35,850 nucleotides of DNA, from the NCBI RefSeq assembly GCF_030655615.1, contig NZ_JAURVJ010000191.1, positions 1 through 35,850 of the forward strand, written 5' to 3'. Of this stretch, positions 24,791-31,972 are shown one piece after another. The position numbers and the translations under genes are program-made. The notes under the pieces were generated by a model. The model worked only from the letters and a program-made list of their open reading frames with translations, searched no databases and was not told where the DNA came from. Origin of the DNA: Nocardioides sp. GTDB lineage: Bacteria; Actinomycetota; Actinomycetes; Propionibacteriales; Nocardioidaceae. Each line of letters starts with the position of its first letter. Position 1 is the stretch's first letter.

Positions 24791-26259
24791 GCTGGCTCCG
24801 CAATCGTTTTCGTCTCCAGGTACTCCTCGAACCCGGCGACACCCATCTCCCGGCCGATCCCGGACTGCTTGTATCCGCCGAACGGGGCGTCCGGGCTGAA
24901 CCACACGCCGCCGTTGACCGCGAGCGTGCCGGTCCGGATGCGCGCGGCGACGGCCTTGGCCCGCTCGAGCGAGCCCGAGTCGACCGAGCCGGAGAGGCCG
25001 TAGGCCGAGTCGTTGGCGATGCGTACGGCGTCGTCGTCGCCGTCGTGGGGGATGACGACGAGCACGGGCCCGAAGATCTCCTCCTGCGCCAGGCGCGAGG
25101 AGTTGTCGAGCCCGGACACGACGGTCGGCTCGATCCAGAAGCCGTCCTGGTCGATGACACTGCCGCCGGTGGCGAACGTGCCGCCCTCCTCGATCGCGAG
25201 CTCGAGGTAGGCCTCGACCCGGTCGCGCTGGACGGCCGAGATCACCGGGCCGCAGATGGCGCCGGGGTCGGCGGGGTCCTTGGCGCCGATCGACTCCATC
25301 GTCGCGGCGGCGACCTGCACGGCCTCGTCGTAGCGGTCGCGCGGCACCACCAGCCGTGTCGTGATCGCGCAGCCCTGGCCGGCGTGGATGCAGGCGGTGA
25401 ACGCCGTCGCCGCGGCGACCGACGACACGTCGGCGTCGTCGAGCGCGATGGCGGCGGACTTGCCGCCCAGCTCGAGGAACACCTTCTTCAAGGTCGGGGC
25501 GGCGGCGACCATGATCGCCCGGCCGGTCGCGGTCGAGCCGGTGAACGACACCATGTCGACGCGCGGGTCGGTCGACAGGACCGCGGCGACCTCGTTGGAC
25601 AGCGGCGTGACGACGTTGAAGACGCCGGCCGGGATGTCGGTGCGCTCGGCGACCAGGCGGCCGAGCTCGCACGCCACCCACGGGGTGTCCGGCGCGGGCT
25701 TGAGGACCACGGTGCACCCGGCCGCGAGGGCCGGGCCGACCTTGGCCAGGTTGATCTGGGTCGGGACGTTCCACGGCGTGATGGCCGCGACGACGCCGAC
25801 GGGCTCCCGGCGCACGGTCCGCCGGCTCTTGATGCCCATCGGCGCCGCGACCCCGAGGTCGGTCTCGAACGCGTAGGACTCCACCAGGTCGGTCACCCAC
25901 GCCAGACCCGCGACCGGTACGTCGAACCCCGCGGCACCCATCATGAAGCCCGGCATCCCGACCTCGGCCGTCGTCAGCGCCTCGAAGGCGTCCTTCTCCT
26001 CCAGCAGGGCGGCGTGCAGCTGCCGCAGGCAGCGCACCCGGAGGTCGACGTCGGTCGACCAGTCGGACTCGTCGAACGCGCGACGCGCCGCGGCGATCGC
26101 GGCGTCGACGTCGTCGGCGGTCGAGTCGGGCGCGTGGCCGATCTCCAAGCCCGTGGCGGGGTTGAGGATCGGGTAGGTCGCTCCCCCGCTGGCGGGACCG
26201 AGCTTCCCGTCGACGTACTGCTGCGGGGCCGGGCTGGTCGAGGTCGTGGTGGTCGTCAT
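24787..26259 (-). CDS. aldA: Aldehyde dehydrogenase (NAD-dependent)
   Basis: A 490-residue aldehyde dehydrogenase that would oxidise an aldehyde to the acid. Key residues are present: Asn164 (TPWN), Lys187 (VLKP), Glu263 (FLELGGK) and catalytic Cys297 (GQGCAITT). The order and length match classical ALDHs. The likely counterpart is Rv0768 (aldA), in the M. tuberculosis cyp51 neighbourhood. A P450-made alcohol could be oxidised further to the aldehyde by an SDR of this operon and to the acid here. ATGA overlaps on both sides. Confidence 0.92.
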   Translation of the reverse strand: MTTTTTSTSPAPQQYVDGKLGPASGGATYPILNPATGLEIGHAPDSTADDVDAAIAAARRAFDESDWSTDVDLRVRCLRQLHAALLEEKDAFEALTTAEVGMPGFMMGAAGFDVPVAGLAWVTDLVESYAFETDLGVAAPMGIKSRRTVRREPVGVVAAITPWNVPTQINLAKVGPALAAGCTVVLKPAPDTPWVACELGRLVAERTDIPAGVFNVVTPLSNEVAAVLSTDPRVDMVSFTGSTATGRAIMVAAAPTLKKVFLELGGKSAAIALDDADVSSVAAATAFTACIHAGQGCAITTRLVVPRDRYDEAVQVAAATMESIGAKDPADPGAICGPVISAVQRDRVEAYLELAIEEGGTFATGGSVIDQDGFWIEPTVVSGLDNSSRLAQEEIFGPVLVVIPHDGDDDAVRIANDSAYGLSGSVDSGSLERAKAVAARIRTGTLAVNGGVWFSPDAPFGGYKQSGIGREMGVAGFEEYLETKTIAEPA

Positions 26260-26894
26260 GCCGTCGGCGCCTTCTGCTGGGTGACGTGCTCGCCGGCCTC
26301 GACCGGGGGCGGCCAGACGGGCGACGGGATGTCGGCCAGGTGGTAGTGGCCGGGCACGTCGTAGCCGGTCACCTCCATCCGCTTGAGCAGCCGCTCGGAG
26401 GCCTTGCCGGCCTTGAGGATCTCGATGAACGTGTGCGCGGTCGACGGCATGTCGAACCAGTCGCGCTGCCACGCGAACTTGAGCTTGCCGTCGTCGGCCC
26501 CGCCGACCTGGCGCTCGATGCCGAACCACGAGCCGCCGATGCCGAGGATCTCGTACTCACGGCCGGTCGCCTCGTTGATGATGCCGGACCGCTGCTTCCA
26601 GAAGCCGAGGACCATGCCCTTGACGTCGTCGATCATCGTGCACTGGTAGTCGTAGTGCCAGCCGTCGAAGCCGTCCATCTCGATGCCGATGGCCCAGTCG
26701 CGGACCTGGTCGCGGCCGACCGCCATGAAGTGCTCGTCGTGGCTGTACATCCAGCCGTAGGACGCGTCCTCGGCGTACCACTCGGCCATGATCCGCCAGT
26801 CGCCGATGCGCTCGGCCTCGCGGTTGACCTCGAGCCAGGTCTCCCAGAACTCCTCGATCTCGGCCCTCGTCAACGAGCTGGTCGGGTCGGACAT
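26256..26894 (-). CDS. NTF2-like/SnoaL-like protein of unknown function
   Basis: A 212-residue protein. The N-terminal helix TRAEIEEFWETWLEVNREAERIGDWRIMAEWYAEDASYGWMYSHDEHFMAVGRDQVRDWAIG has the pattern of SnoaL/NTF2-like domains, and the rest (WHYDYQCTMIDDVKGMVLGFWKQR, GIGGSWFGIERQ, KFAWQRDWFDMPST) fits the beta-sheet cone. The C-terminal extension after about 160 is not part of the usual fold. Such proteins bind hydrophobic ligands or act as isomerases or hydratases, so a role on a steroid- or terpenoid-like substrate is possible. The M. tuberculosis cyp51 region also has SnoaL-like protein genes, but of different length. Its start is 1 base after the ferredoxin stop, and GGAGGAG precedes it. 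Confidence 0.75.
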   Translation of the reverse strand: MSDPTSSLTRAEIEEFWETWLEVNREAERIGDWRIMAEWYAEDASYGWMYSHDEHFMAVGRDQVRDWAIGIEMDGFDGWHYDYQCTMIDDVKGMVLGFWKQRSGIINEATGREYEILGIGGSWFGIERQVGGADDGKLKFAWQRDWFDMPSTAHTFIEILKAGKASERLLKRMEVTGYDVPGHYHLADIPSPVWPPPVEAGEHVTQQKAPTA

Positions 26895-26895
26895 G

Positions 26896-27099
26896 TCACT
26901 CCTCCTCCATGGCCAGCGCCATCGCTGGGCAGTACTGGACCGCGGCCACCACCTGGGGCCGCAGCGACTCGTCGGGGTGCTCGACGAGCACCACCACCTG
27001 GTCGGTGTCGTCGTCGAAGTCGAAGACGTCGGGAGCCTCGCCGGTGCACATCTGGTGCCCCTGGCAGAGACCGAGGTCGGCGACGACGCGCAGGGTCAC
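26896..27099 (-). CDS. 3Fe-4S ferredoxin
   Basis: A 67-residue ferredoxin with the cluster motif C12-x2-H-x2-C18 and a distal C57-P. The His replacing the second Cys of a 4Fe-4S motif makes it a [3Fe-4S] protein, the type that passes electrons to actinobacterial P450s. The start GTG 27099 overlaps the CYP51 stop (GTGA); the acidic centre (DFDDDTD) and C-terminus are typical. Its counterpart is Rv0763c, directly after cyp51 in M. tuberculosis. Too short to be found easily by length-based gene calling. A ferredoxin reductase is not in the window. Confidence 0.93.
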   Translation of the reverse strand: MTLRVVADLGLCQGHQMCTGEAPDVFDFDDDTDQVVVLVEHPDESLRPQVVAAVQYCPAMALAMEEE

Positions 27100-28460
27100 C
27101 TCACCCTCCGCCGGTAGGTCACGCGGCAGGGCTGGGCGAGCTGGATCACCATCTTGGAGACGTCGTCGCGGTAGTCCTCGGACGGCTGCGTCATCTCGAA
27201 CTCGTAGTCGCGCAGGATCACCGAGAAGATCGCCTTGAGCTGCATCATCGCGAACGCGTTGCCGACGCAGCGGTGCTTGCCCGCGCCGAAGGGGATCCAG
27301 GTCCAGCGGTTCTGCAGGTCGGCCTGGTGGCCGTCGAGGTAGCGGCCCGGGTCGAACGCGTCGGGGTCGGGGAAGTCCTCGGGGATGCGGTTGGAGACCT
27401 TCGGCGACGCGGCAACCATGGTGCCCGGCGCGATGGTGTGGCCGGCGAGCTCGATCTCCTCCTGCACCAGTCGAAGCAGGATGATCAGCGGCGGATGCAG
27501 CCGCAGGGTCTCCTTGAGCGCCGCCTCCAGCTTGGGGATCGAGCGCAGCGCCTGGAAGGAGATCTCGACCGGCCCGTCGCGGCCCTCGGCGTAGAGGTCG
27601 TCGAGCTCGGCGACCACCTCGGCCATCGCCTCGGGGTGCCGCATCAGCTCGATCAGCGCCCACGCGGCGGTGCCGGACGAGGTGTGGTGGCCGGCGAACA
27701 TCATCGAGATGAAGATGCCGGTGATGTAGTCGGCGGTCATGTCGATCGAGATGAGGACGTCGAGCAGGTCGCGGTCCTCGCGGGCCACCTTGCCCCGCTC
27801 CTTGCGCCGGTCGACGATGCCCTGCACCAGCGCGACCAGCTCCTCACGGGCGGCGTCGCGGATGCGGAACGACTCGATGTCCATGTAGGGATCGACGTAG
27901 GCGAGCGCGTCGGTGCCGCGCTCGAGGTCGTGGTAGTGGTGGGCGAAGCGGGCGTCGAGCTCCTCGCGGAACGGCTTGCCGATCAGGCAGCTCGAGGTCG
28001 TGTAGATCGTCAGCTCGGCGAACCAGTCGAGCAGGTCGATCTCGCCCTCGTCGCCCCACGCGGCGACCATCCGGTTGATCTCGGCCTCGATCGTCGCGGC
28101 GTGGCCGCGCATCATGTCGCCCTTGAGCGCCTGGTTCTTGAGCATCTGCTGACGCTCCTCGGGCGAGGCGTCGAAGACGACGCCCTGGCCGAAGATCGGC
28201 GTCATGAAGGGGTACGCCGCCGCCTGGTCGAGCGTGGAGTCCGGCGCTCGGAAGAACTGCTCGTTGGCCTCGGCCCCGCTGACCAGCACGACGTCGCGGT
28301 CGGCCAGCCGGAAGCGGCCGATGTCGCCGCACTCGTCGCGCACCCGCTGGAACAGGCCGATCGGGTCGACGCGCATCTCGGCGAGGTGGCCGTAGCCGTC
28401 GTCCTCCACGGCGTAGGAGACCTCGGGGATGGCTCCCAGGGCGTTGTCGACGGTCGTCAT
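27096..28460 (-). CDS. cyp51: Cytochrome P450 CYP51 (sterol 14alpha-demethylase family)
   Basis: A 454-residue P450 with the CYP51 fingerprints: the B'-helix segment YPFMTPIFGQGVVFDA (83-98) and the I-helix AGHHTS (256-261). Other motifs are ETLR (317-320) and the heme loop FGAGKHRCVG with Cys398. Long stretches (RVRDECGD, LDLLDWFAELTIYT-like, NRWTWIPFGAG, YEFEM-QP) match M. tuberculosis CYP51 as I remember it. CYP51 removes the 14alpha-methyl group from sterols such as lanosterol or obtusifoliol; the bacterial physiological substrate is uncertain, and no sterol-biosynthesis gene is in the window. The next gene is a ferredoxin. Its ATG overlaps the CYP123-like stop (ATGA). Confidence 0.95.
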   Translation of the reverse strand: MTTVDNALGAIPEVSYAVEDDGYGHLAEMRVDPIGLFQRVRDECGDIGRFRLADRDVVLVSGAEANEQFFRAPDSTLDQAAAYPFMTPIFGQGVVFDASPEERQQMLKNQALKGDMMRGHAATIEAEINRMVAAWGDEGEIDLLDWFAELTIYTTSSCLIGKPFREELDARFAHHYHDLERGTDALAYVDPYMDIESFRIRDAAREELVALVQGIVDRRKERGKVAREDRDLLDVLISIDMTADYITGIFISMMFAGHHTSSGTAAWALIELMRHPEAMAEVVAELDDLYAEGRDGPVEISFQALRSIPKLEAALKETLRLHPPLIILLRLVQEEIELAGHTIAPGTMVAASPKVSNRIPEDFPDPDAFDPGRYLDGHQADLQNRWTWIPFGAGKHRCVGNAFAMMQLKAIFSVILRDYEFEMTQPSEDYRDDVSKMVIQLAQPCRVTYRRRVR

Positions 28461-29710
28461 GAGGTCCTCCGGCGGACTCGGATCGGCAGCTCGGCGAAGC
28501 CGCGCACGTTGGTGGAGTGGACGCGGACCGCGCGCCGGGTGTCGACCTCGACGTGGTCGACGCGTCGGACCAGCTCCTCGAGCACGATCCGGGCCTCGAG
28601 TCGCGCGAGGTTGGCACCGAGGCAGAAGTGCCGCCCGCCGCCGAAGCTGAGGATCTGGCCCAGCTCCTTCTTGTCGCGGTGGACGTCGTAGGCCGTGGGG
28701 TGGCTGAACACGCGCTCGTCGCGGTTGGCGGAGCCGAGGAGCACGAGCAGCTTGGCGCCCGCCGGGGCGGTGCAGCCGTGGAGCTCGACGTCGGCCCGCA
28801 GGTGACGCGCCAGGATCTGGCTCGACGTGTCGTGGCGCAGCGTCTCCTCGATCCACGGCACGACGAAGCTGTCGGGCTCGGCGAAGACCGTCGCCAGCTG
28901 GTCGGGGTGGGCCGCGAGGTGGTGGACGGCGTTGCCGAGGAGCTTGGTGGTGGTCTCGTTGCCGGCCACGACCATGAGGAAGAGGAACGCGATGATCTCG
29001 CTGTCGTCGAGCTTGTCGCCGTCGACCTCGGCGGCCAGGAGCGCGGAGGTGAGGTCGTCGGTCGGCTGCCGGCGACGCTCCGCGAGCAGGTCGGTGTAGT
29101 AGCCGAAGAGCGACATCGCGGCTTCCATGCCGGCCGGCGGGACGTCGTACAACCCGTCCTCGCGGTGGACGAGCAGGTCGGACAGGCGGCGCACCTCGTC
29201 ACGGTCGGCCTCGGGCACGCCCATCATCTCGGAGATGACGTCCATCGGGAGCTTGCCGGCGAGCTGGGCGATCCAGTCGAGGTCGACGCTCCCGTCGTGA
29301 CCGAGCGCCTCGTCGAGGTAGCGGTCGGTCAGGCCCTGCACCTGCGGGATGAGCTCGCGCACGCGCCGCGGCGTGAAGGCTCGCGAGACCAGCGAGCGGA
29401 CCCGGGTCTGCTCGGGGGCGTCGAGGGCGAGGAAGGACATGACGCGGTGGGCCTCGGGGTGCCAGGCCGAGGCGTCGAGGCTGACGCCCATCCGGTTGGA
29501 GTAGGTCGCATCGTCACGCAGCGCGGCCGCCACGTCGGCGTGCCGCGAGAGGACCCAGAAGTCGTGCTCGGCGTTGTGGTGGAGGGGCTCCTCGTCGCGC
29601 AGCCGCCGGTAGATCGGGTAGGGGTCGTCCTGGGTCGCGTAGTCGTAGGGGTCGAAGACGACACGCACGTCGTTCTCCCGCCCCATCGGATCGGACACCT
29701 GACTGGACAC
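28457..29710 (-). CDS. cyp123: Cytochrome P450, CYP123-like
   Basis: A 417-residue P450, first gene of the eight-gene operon. I-helix motif AGNETT (249-254), ExxR Glu289-Arg292 (EETLR), heme loop FGGGRHFCLGANLAR with Cys363. The whole protein, for example FAGKLPMDVISE-like, VHREDGLYDVPPAGM, AFLFLMV-AGNETTTKLL, SSQILAR, VRVHS-NVRGFA-LPI, resembles M. tuberculosis CYP123 (Rv0766c), also just upstream of cyp51 there. Its substrate is unknown. GTG 29710 is inside the operator, 6 bases after CAAAAT; ATG 29686 is an alternative start. It probably shares the ferredoxin of the operon with CYP51. Confidence 0.93.
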   Translation of the reverse strand: MSSQVSDPMGRENDVRVVFDPYDYATQDDPYPIYRRLRDEEPLHHNAEHDFWVLSRHADVAAALRDDATYSNRMGVSLDASAWHPEAHRVMSFLALDAPEQTRVRSLVSRAFTPRRVRELIPQVQGLTDRYLDEALGHDGSVDLDWIAQLAGKLPMDVISEMMGVPEADRDEVRRLSDLLVHREDGLYDVPPAGMEAAMSLFGYYTDLLAERRRQPTDDLTSALLAAEVDGDKLDDSEIIAFLFLMVVAGNETTTKLLGNAVHHLAAHPDQLATVFAEPDSFVVPWIEETLRHDTSSQILARHLRADVELHGCTAPAGAKLLVLLGSANRDERVFSHPTAYDVHRDKKELGQILSFGGGRHFCLGANLARLEARIVLEELVRRVDHVEVDTRRAVRVHSTNVRGFAELPIRVRRRTS

Positions 29711-29717
29711 GTGTCCA
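29693..29717. promoter_or_regulatory. Operator TGGACACGTGTCCA over the start of the CYP123-CYP51 operon
   Basis: The perfect palindrome TGGACACGTGTCCA (29704-29717) contains the GTG start codon (29710-29708, minus strand) and follows CAAAAT (29722-29717), the probable -10 element. A third half-site, GTGTCC, follows 6 bases downstream (29698-29693). The register of start codon to palindrome is the same as at 14577 and 31934. Confidence 0.75.
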
Positions 29718-29798
29718 TTTTGTCGAGATGCGGCCAGATGTCAAGGGTGACGTTCTGGGCCGGAACTCCCGGTTCTGGGGCAAACCTTCGGCACAGAA

Positions 29799-29834
29799 GG
29801 TGGAGATCCACCGCTGAGGCGGTGAATCTCCACC
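29799..29834. terminator. Long hairpin downstream of the SDR gene
   Basis: GGTGGAGATCCACCGC (29799-29814), TGAG loop, GCGGTGAATCTCCACC (29819-29834): a 16-bp stem with one mismatch. It lies 27 bases past the SDR stop (minus strand) and before the promoter of the CYP123-CYP51 operon, so it probably ends the 31934-29861 unit and separates it from the next. The rest of the 29711-29860 gap holds only the operator/promoter near 29710. Confidence 0.65.
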
Positions 29835-29860
29835 ACGTTCGCGACCCCCCCGGCCGACGG

Positions 29861-30652
29861 CTAGTACGAGACCGGCCCGGGCACACCGCCGCCGGCGGCG
29901 ATGGCGTCGCCGGTGATGGCGCCGCTGCGCGGGGAGGCGAGGAACGCGACGACGTCGGCGACCTCGGAGGCGTCGACGAGCCGGTCGATCGAGGTGCGGG
30001 TGAGGCCCTTCTCGAGCGCCTCGACCGTCGTGCCCTCGGCCGCCGCCTGCTCGGTCAGCCGGGTCGTCAGCCGCTCGGTGCGGGTGAGGCCCGGGTGGAC
30101 GACGGTGACGTTGATGCCGAACGGCCCGAGCTCGTCGGCGAGGTTCTTGGTGATCGCGGAGACGGCGACGTTGCGCACCGTCTGGGCCACCGAGCCCGCG
30201 CTGCGGGCGCCGAGCCCGCTGACGTTGACGATGCGGCCCCAGCCGGCGGCCTTCATGTGCGGCGCGACCGCCCGAGCGGCGCGGAGGTAGGCGAGCGGCT
30301 TGGCCTCGAACTGCTCCCGCATCGCGTCGTCGCTGGTCTCGGACGCGACGGTGTTCATCTCGGCCGTCCACGCGGCGGCGGCCGTGTTGACCAGGACGTC
30401 GACACCCCCGAGCTCGGCGACGACCCCGTCGACCAGGGCCAGCACGGAGGCGTCGTCCCGGTTGTCGACGACCCTGCCGACCACCTGGGCACCGGTCTCG
30501 GCGCTCAGCGCGGCGGCGACGTCCTCGCCGCCGCTGCGGGACGCGACGACGACCACCGCTCCCTCGAGCGCCAGCGCCCGTGCGACCGCGAGCCCGATCC
30601 CCTTGGTCCCACCGATGACGAGTGCGCGCTTGCCGGTCAGCTGGAGGTCCAT
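29861..30652 (-). CDS. Atypical short-chain dehydrogenase lacking the Tyr-x3-Lys active site
   Basis: A 263-residue SDR-fold protein. The cofactor motif GGTKGIG (14-20) is intact and Arg39 in ASRSG suggests NADP. The usual active site is altered: the Asn of the FxxN motif is Lys118 (FEAKPL), Ser145 is present (NVSG), but the expected Tyr and Lys are Gln157 and Asn161 (QTVRN). NNAG is NTAA. So it may bind NADP without classical catalysis, or use another mechanism as in some divergent SDR subfamilies. It lies between the unknown 419-aa gene (22 bases downstream of it) and the P450 operon; TACGCT 6 bases before ATG 30652 may give its own leaderless transcript. Possible counterpart of Rv0765c, by position only. 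Confidence 0.85.
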   Translation of the reverse strand: MDLQLTGKRALVIGGTKGIGLAVARALALEGAVVVVASRSGGEDVAAALSAETGAQVVGRVVDNRDDASVLALVDGVVAELGGVDVLVNTAAAAWTAEMNTVASETSDDAMREQFEAKPLAYLRAARAVAPHMKAAGWGRIVNVSGLGARSAGSVAQTVRNVAVSAITKNLADELGPFGINVTVVHPGLTRTERLTTRLTEQAAAEGTTVEALEKGLTRTSIDRLVDASEVADVVAFLASPRSGAITGDAIAAGGGVPGPVSY

Positions 30653-30658
30653 GCGGCG

Positions 30659-30664
30659 AGCGTA
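30659..30664 (-). promoter_or_regulatory. -10 element (TACGCT), leaderless start at 30652
   Basis: Minus-strand TACGCT, 6 bases, then ATG 30652. It lies in the short gap after the 419-aa gene, so the SDR may be transcribed both with that gene and alone. Confidence 0.45.
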
Positions 30665-30674
30665 CGACGCCCTC

Positions 30675-31934
30675 TCAGCGGCCGATGACCGTCAACGGCA
30701 GCGCGTGCCGGGGCTCGAACTGCCAGGTGACGCCGGTCGAGAACTGCGTGACAGCGACCTCGTCGGCGACCTTGCGGGCCTCCCCCACGACCACGCGGAG
30801 CGTCCACGCGTCCGCGTCGCCGGTGACCTCGACCGAGAAGCGCGGGTCGACGGCGTGGACCGCTGCGTCGAGCGCGGCCGACCAGTGCGGGCCCAGCAGC
30901 CCGAGCCAGCCGCCGTCGTCGTGGGCGGGCGAGCGGCGTACGACGAGCGTGTCGCCCTCCGGTGTCCCCTCGACGGCGACGTCGACGTAGGCCGTCGGCC
31001 CGAGCATCGGCAGCAGGCGCAGCACCTCGAGCGCGGCGGCCGCGTCGGAGCCGAGGCCGAGGCAGGCGCGGATGCGGGTGGCGGCGACGCCGGCGACCCC
31101 GGTCAGCTGTTTGCGCAGGATGGTCGTGAGCTGCTCGTCGTCGGTGGCGCGGGCGCGCACGGCCTGGACGAACGAGAGGTTGAGCAGCTGCATCTGCACG
31201 CAGAGCTCGTCGGCGACGTGCACCAGCGCGGAGTGCGAGAAGGCCTCGGCCGGGAAGTCCGACATCACCGGGCCGGCGTAGTCGGGTCGGCCGTCGTCGG
31301 CGGGGTCGATCGGCGCGAGCTCGAGGCCCGCGGCGACCGAGGCGCGGATCGCGGCGAGGCCCGGGAGGTCCTGGGCCTCGGGGTGGCTGTCGTCGATGAC
31401 GATCGTCCAGTGGCAGGCCCGGCCGTCGCGCGGGGCGTCGAAGGGCGGGCGGTGGATCGGCCGGATCTGCGCACGCCGGTTGGTCGCGACCGCGGTCGCG
31501 TCGAAGGTGGGGTCCTCGATGTCGTGGCACATCGCGCGGACGTAGTCCTCGCCCATCGGCGCGACGTCGGCGAGCGCGCCGCAGTGGTCGAGCCAGAACT
31601 CCCCGCTCCAGCGGTCGATGATCTTGAAGCGGAAGTCGAGGAACTGGTGCGGTGCCCCGATGTCGAGCTGCAGCCCCTTGAAGATCGTCGGCACGTCGTC
31701 GCCGACGAACCCCAGCGCCCGCTGCATCCGCTGGGTGTAGACCGGGCTCGCGCACGCCCACTCCTCGATCGCGACCTGCGCCATCTCCTCGCGGCCGAAC
31801 GCCGAGATGCACCACGCCATCCCGGACCGGTCGATGAGCTGCCCGATCAGCAGCAGCTCGCGGACGAGCGTCGCGAGCTCGTCGCGGGAGAGGTCGGCGT
31901 ACTGCGAGCGCGAGACGGACACCTGATCAGACAC
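30675..31934 (-). CDS. Conserved-looking protein of unknown function under the TGGACA operator
   Basis: A 419-residue soluble protein I do not recognise; no signal peptide and no membrane segment. The N-terminal half is rich in Cys, His, Asp and Trp and has a dense group WLDHCGALADVAPMGEDYVRAMCHDIEDPTFDATA (about 114-150), then a tract with RPIHRPPFDAPRDGRACHW; these look like a metal or catalytic centre. I note a vague resemblance to amino-thiazoline-carboxylate hydrolase-like or V4R-like proteins but cannot support it. GTG 31934 lies in an operator and 6 bases after TAGATT, which makes the start reliable. It shares the operator type with two P450 operons, so it probably acts on the same substrate. 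Confidence 0.75.
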   Translation of the reverse strand: MSDQVSVSRSQYADLSRDELATLVRELLLIGQLIDRSGMAWCISAFGREEMAQVAIEEWACASPVYTQRMQRALGFVGDDVPTIFKGLQLDIGAPHQFLDFRFKIIDRWSGEFWLDHCGALADVAPMGEDYVRAMCHDIEDPTFDATAVATNRRAQIRPIHRPPFDAPRDGRACHWTIVIDDSHPEAQDLPGLAAIRASVAAGLELAPIDPADDGRPDYAGPVMSDFPAEAFSHSALVHVADELCVQMQLLNLSFVQAVRARATDDEQLTTILRKQLTGVAGVAATRIRACLGLGSDAAAALEVLRLLPMLGPTAYVDVAVEGTPEGDTLVVRRSPAHDDGGWLGLLGPHWSAALDAAVHAVDPRFSVEVTGDADAWTLRVVVGEARKVADEVAVTQFSTGVTWQFEPRHALPLTVIGR

Positions 31935-31946
31935 GTGTCCAATCTA
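31917..31946. promoter_or_regulatory. Operator and -10 of the 419-aa gene (TAGATT, TGGACACGTGTCTG)
   Basis: On the minus strand: TAGATT (31946-31941), GGACAC, GTG start (31934). The palindrome TGGACACGTGTCTG (31941-31928) has the half-sites of the other operators with two mismatches at one end. A third half-site GTGTCC lies 6 bases after it (31922-31917), the same spacing as at the CYP123 promoter. Confidence 0.72.
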
Positions 31947-31972
31947 GGCGGCGGAGAGCCCGCGGTCCAGCC

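Noticed and set aside
23223..25900. Long minus-strand open frames that extend the hydroxyisobutyrate dehydrogenase-like and SDR genes upstream by 300-370 residues
   Set aside because: The extra N-termini are Arg-rich, have no family similarity and overlap the SDR and aldehyde dehydrogenase genes. The family N-termini start at ATG 24053 and ATG 24790, each overlapping the upstream stop by 4 bases.
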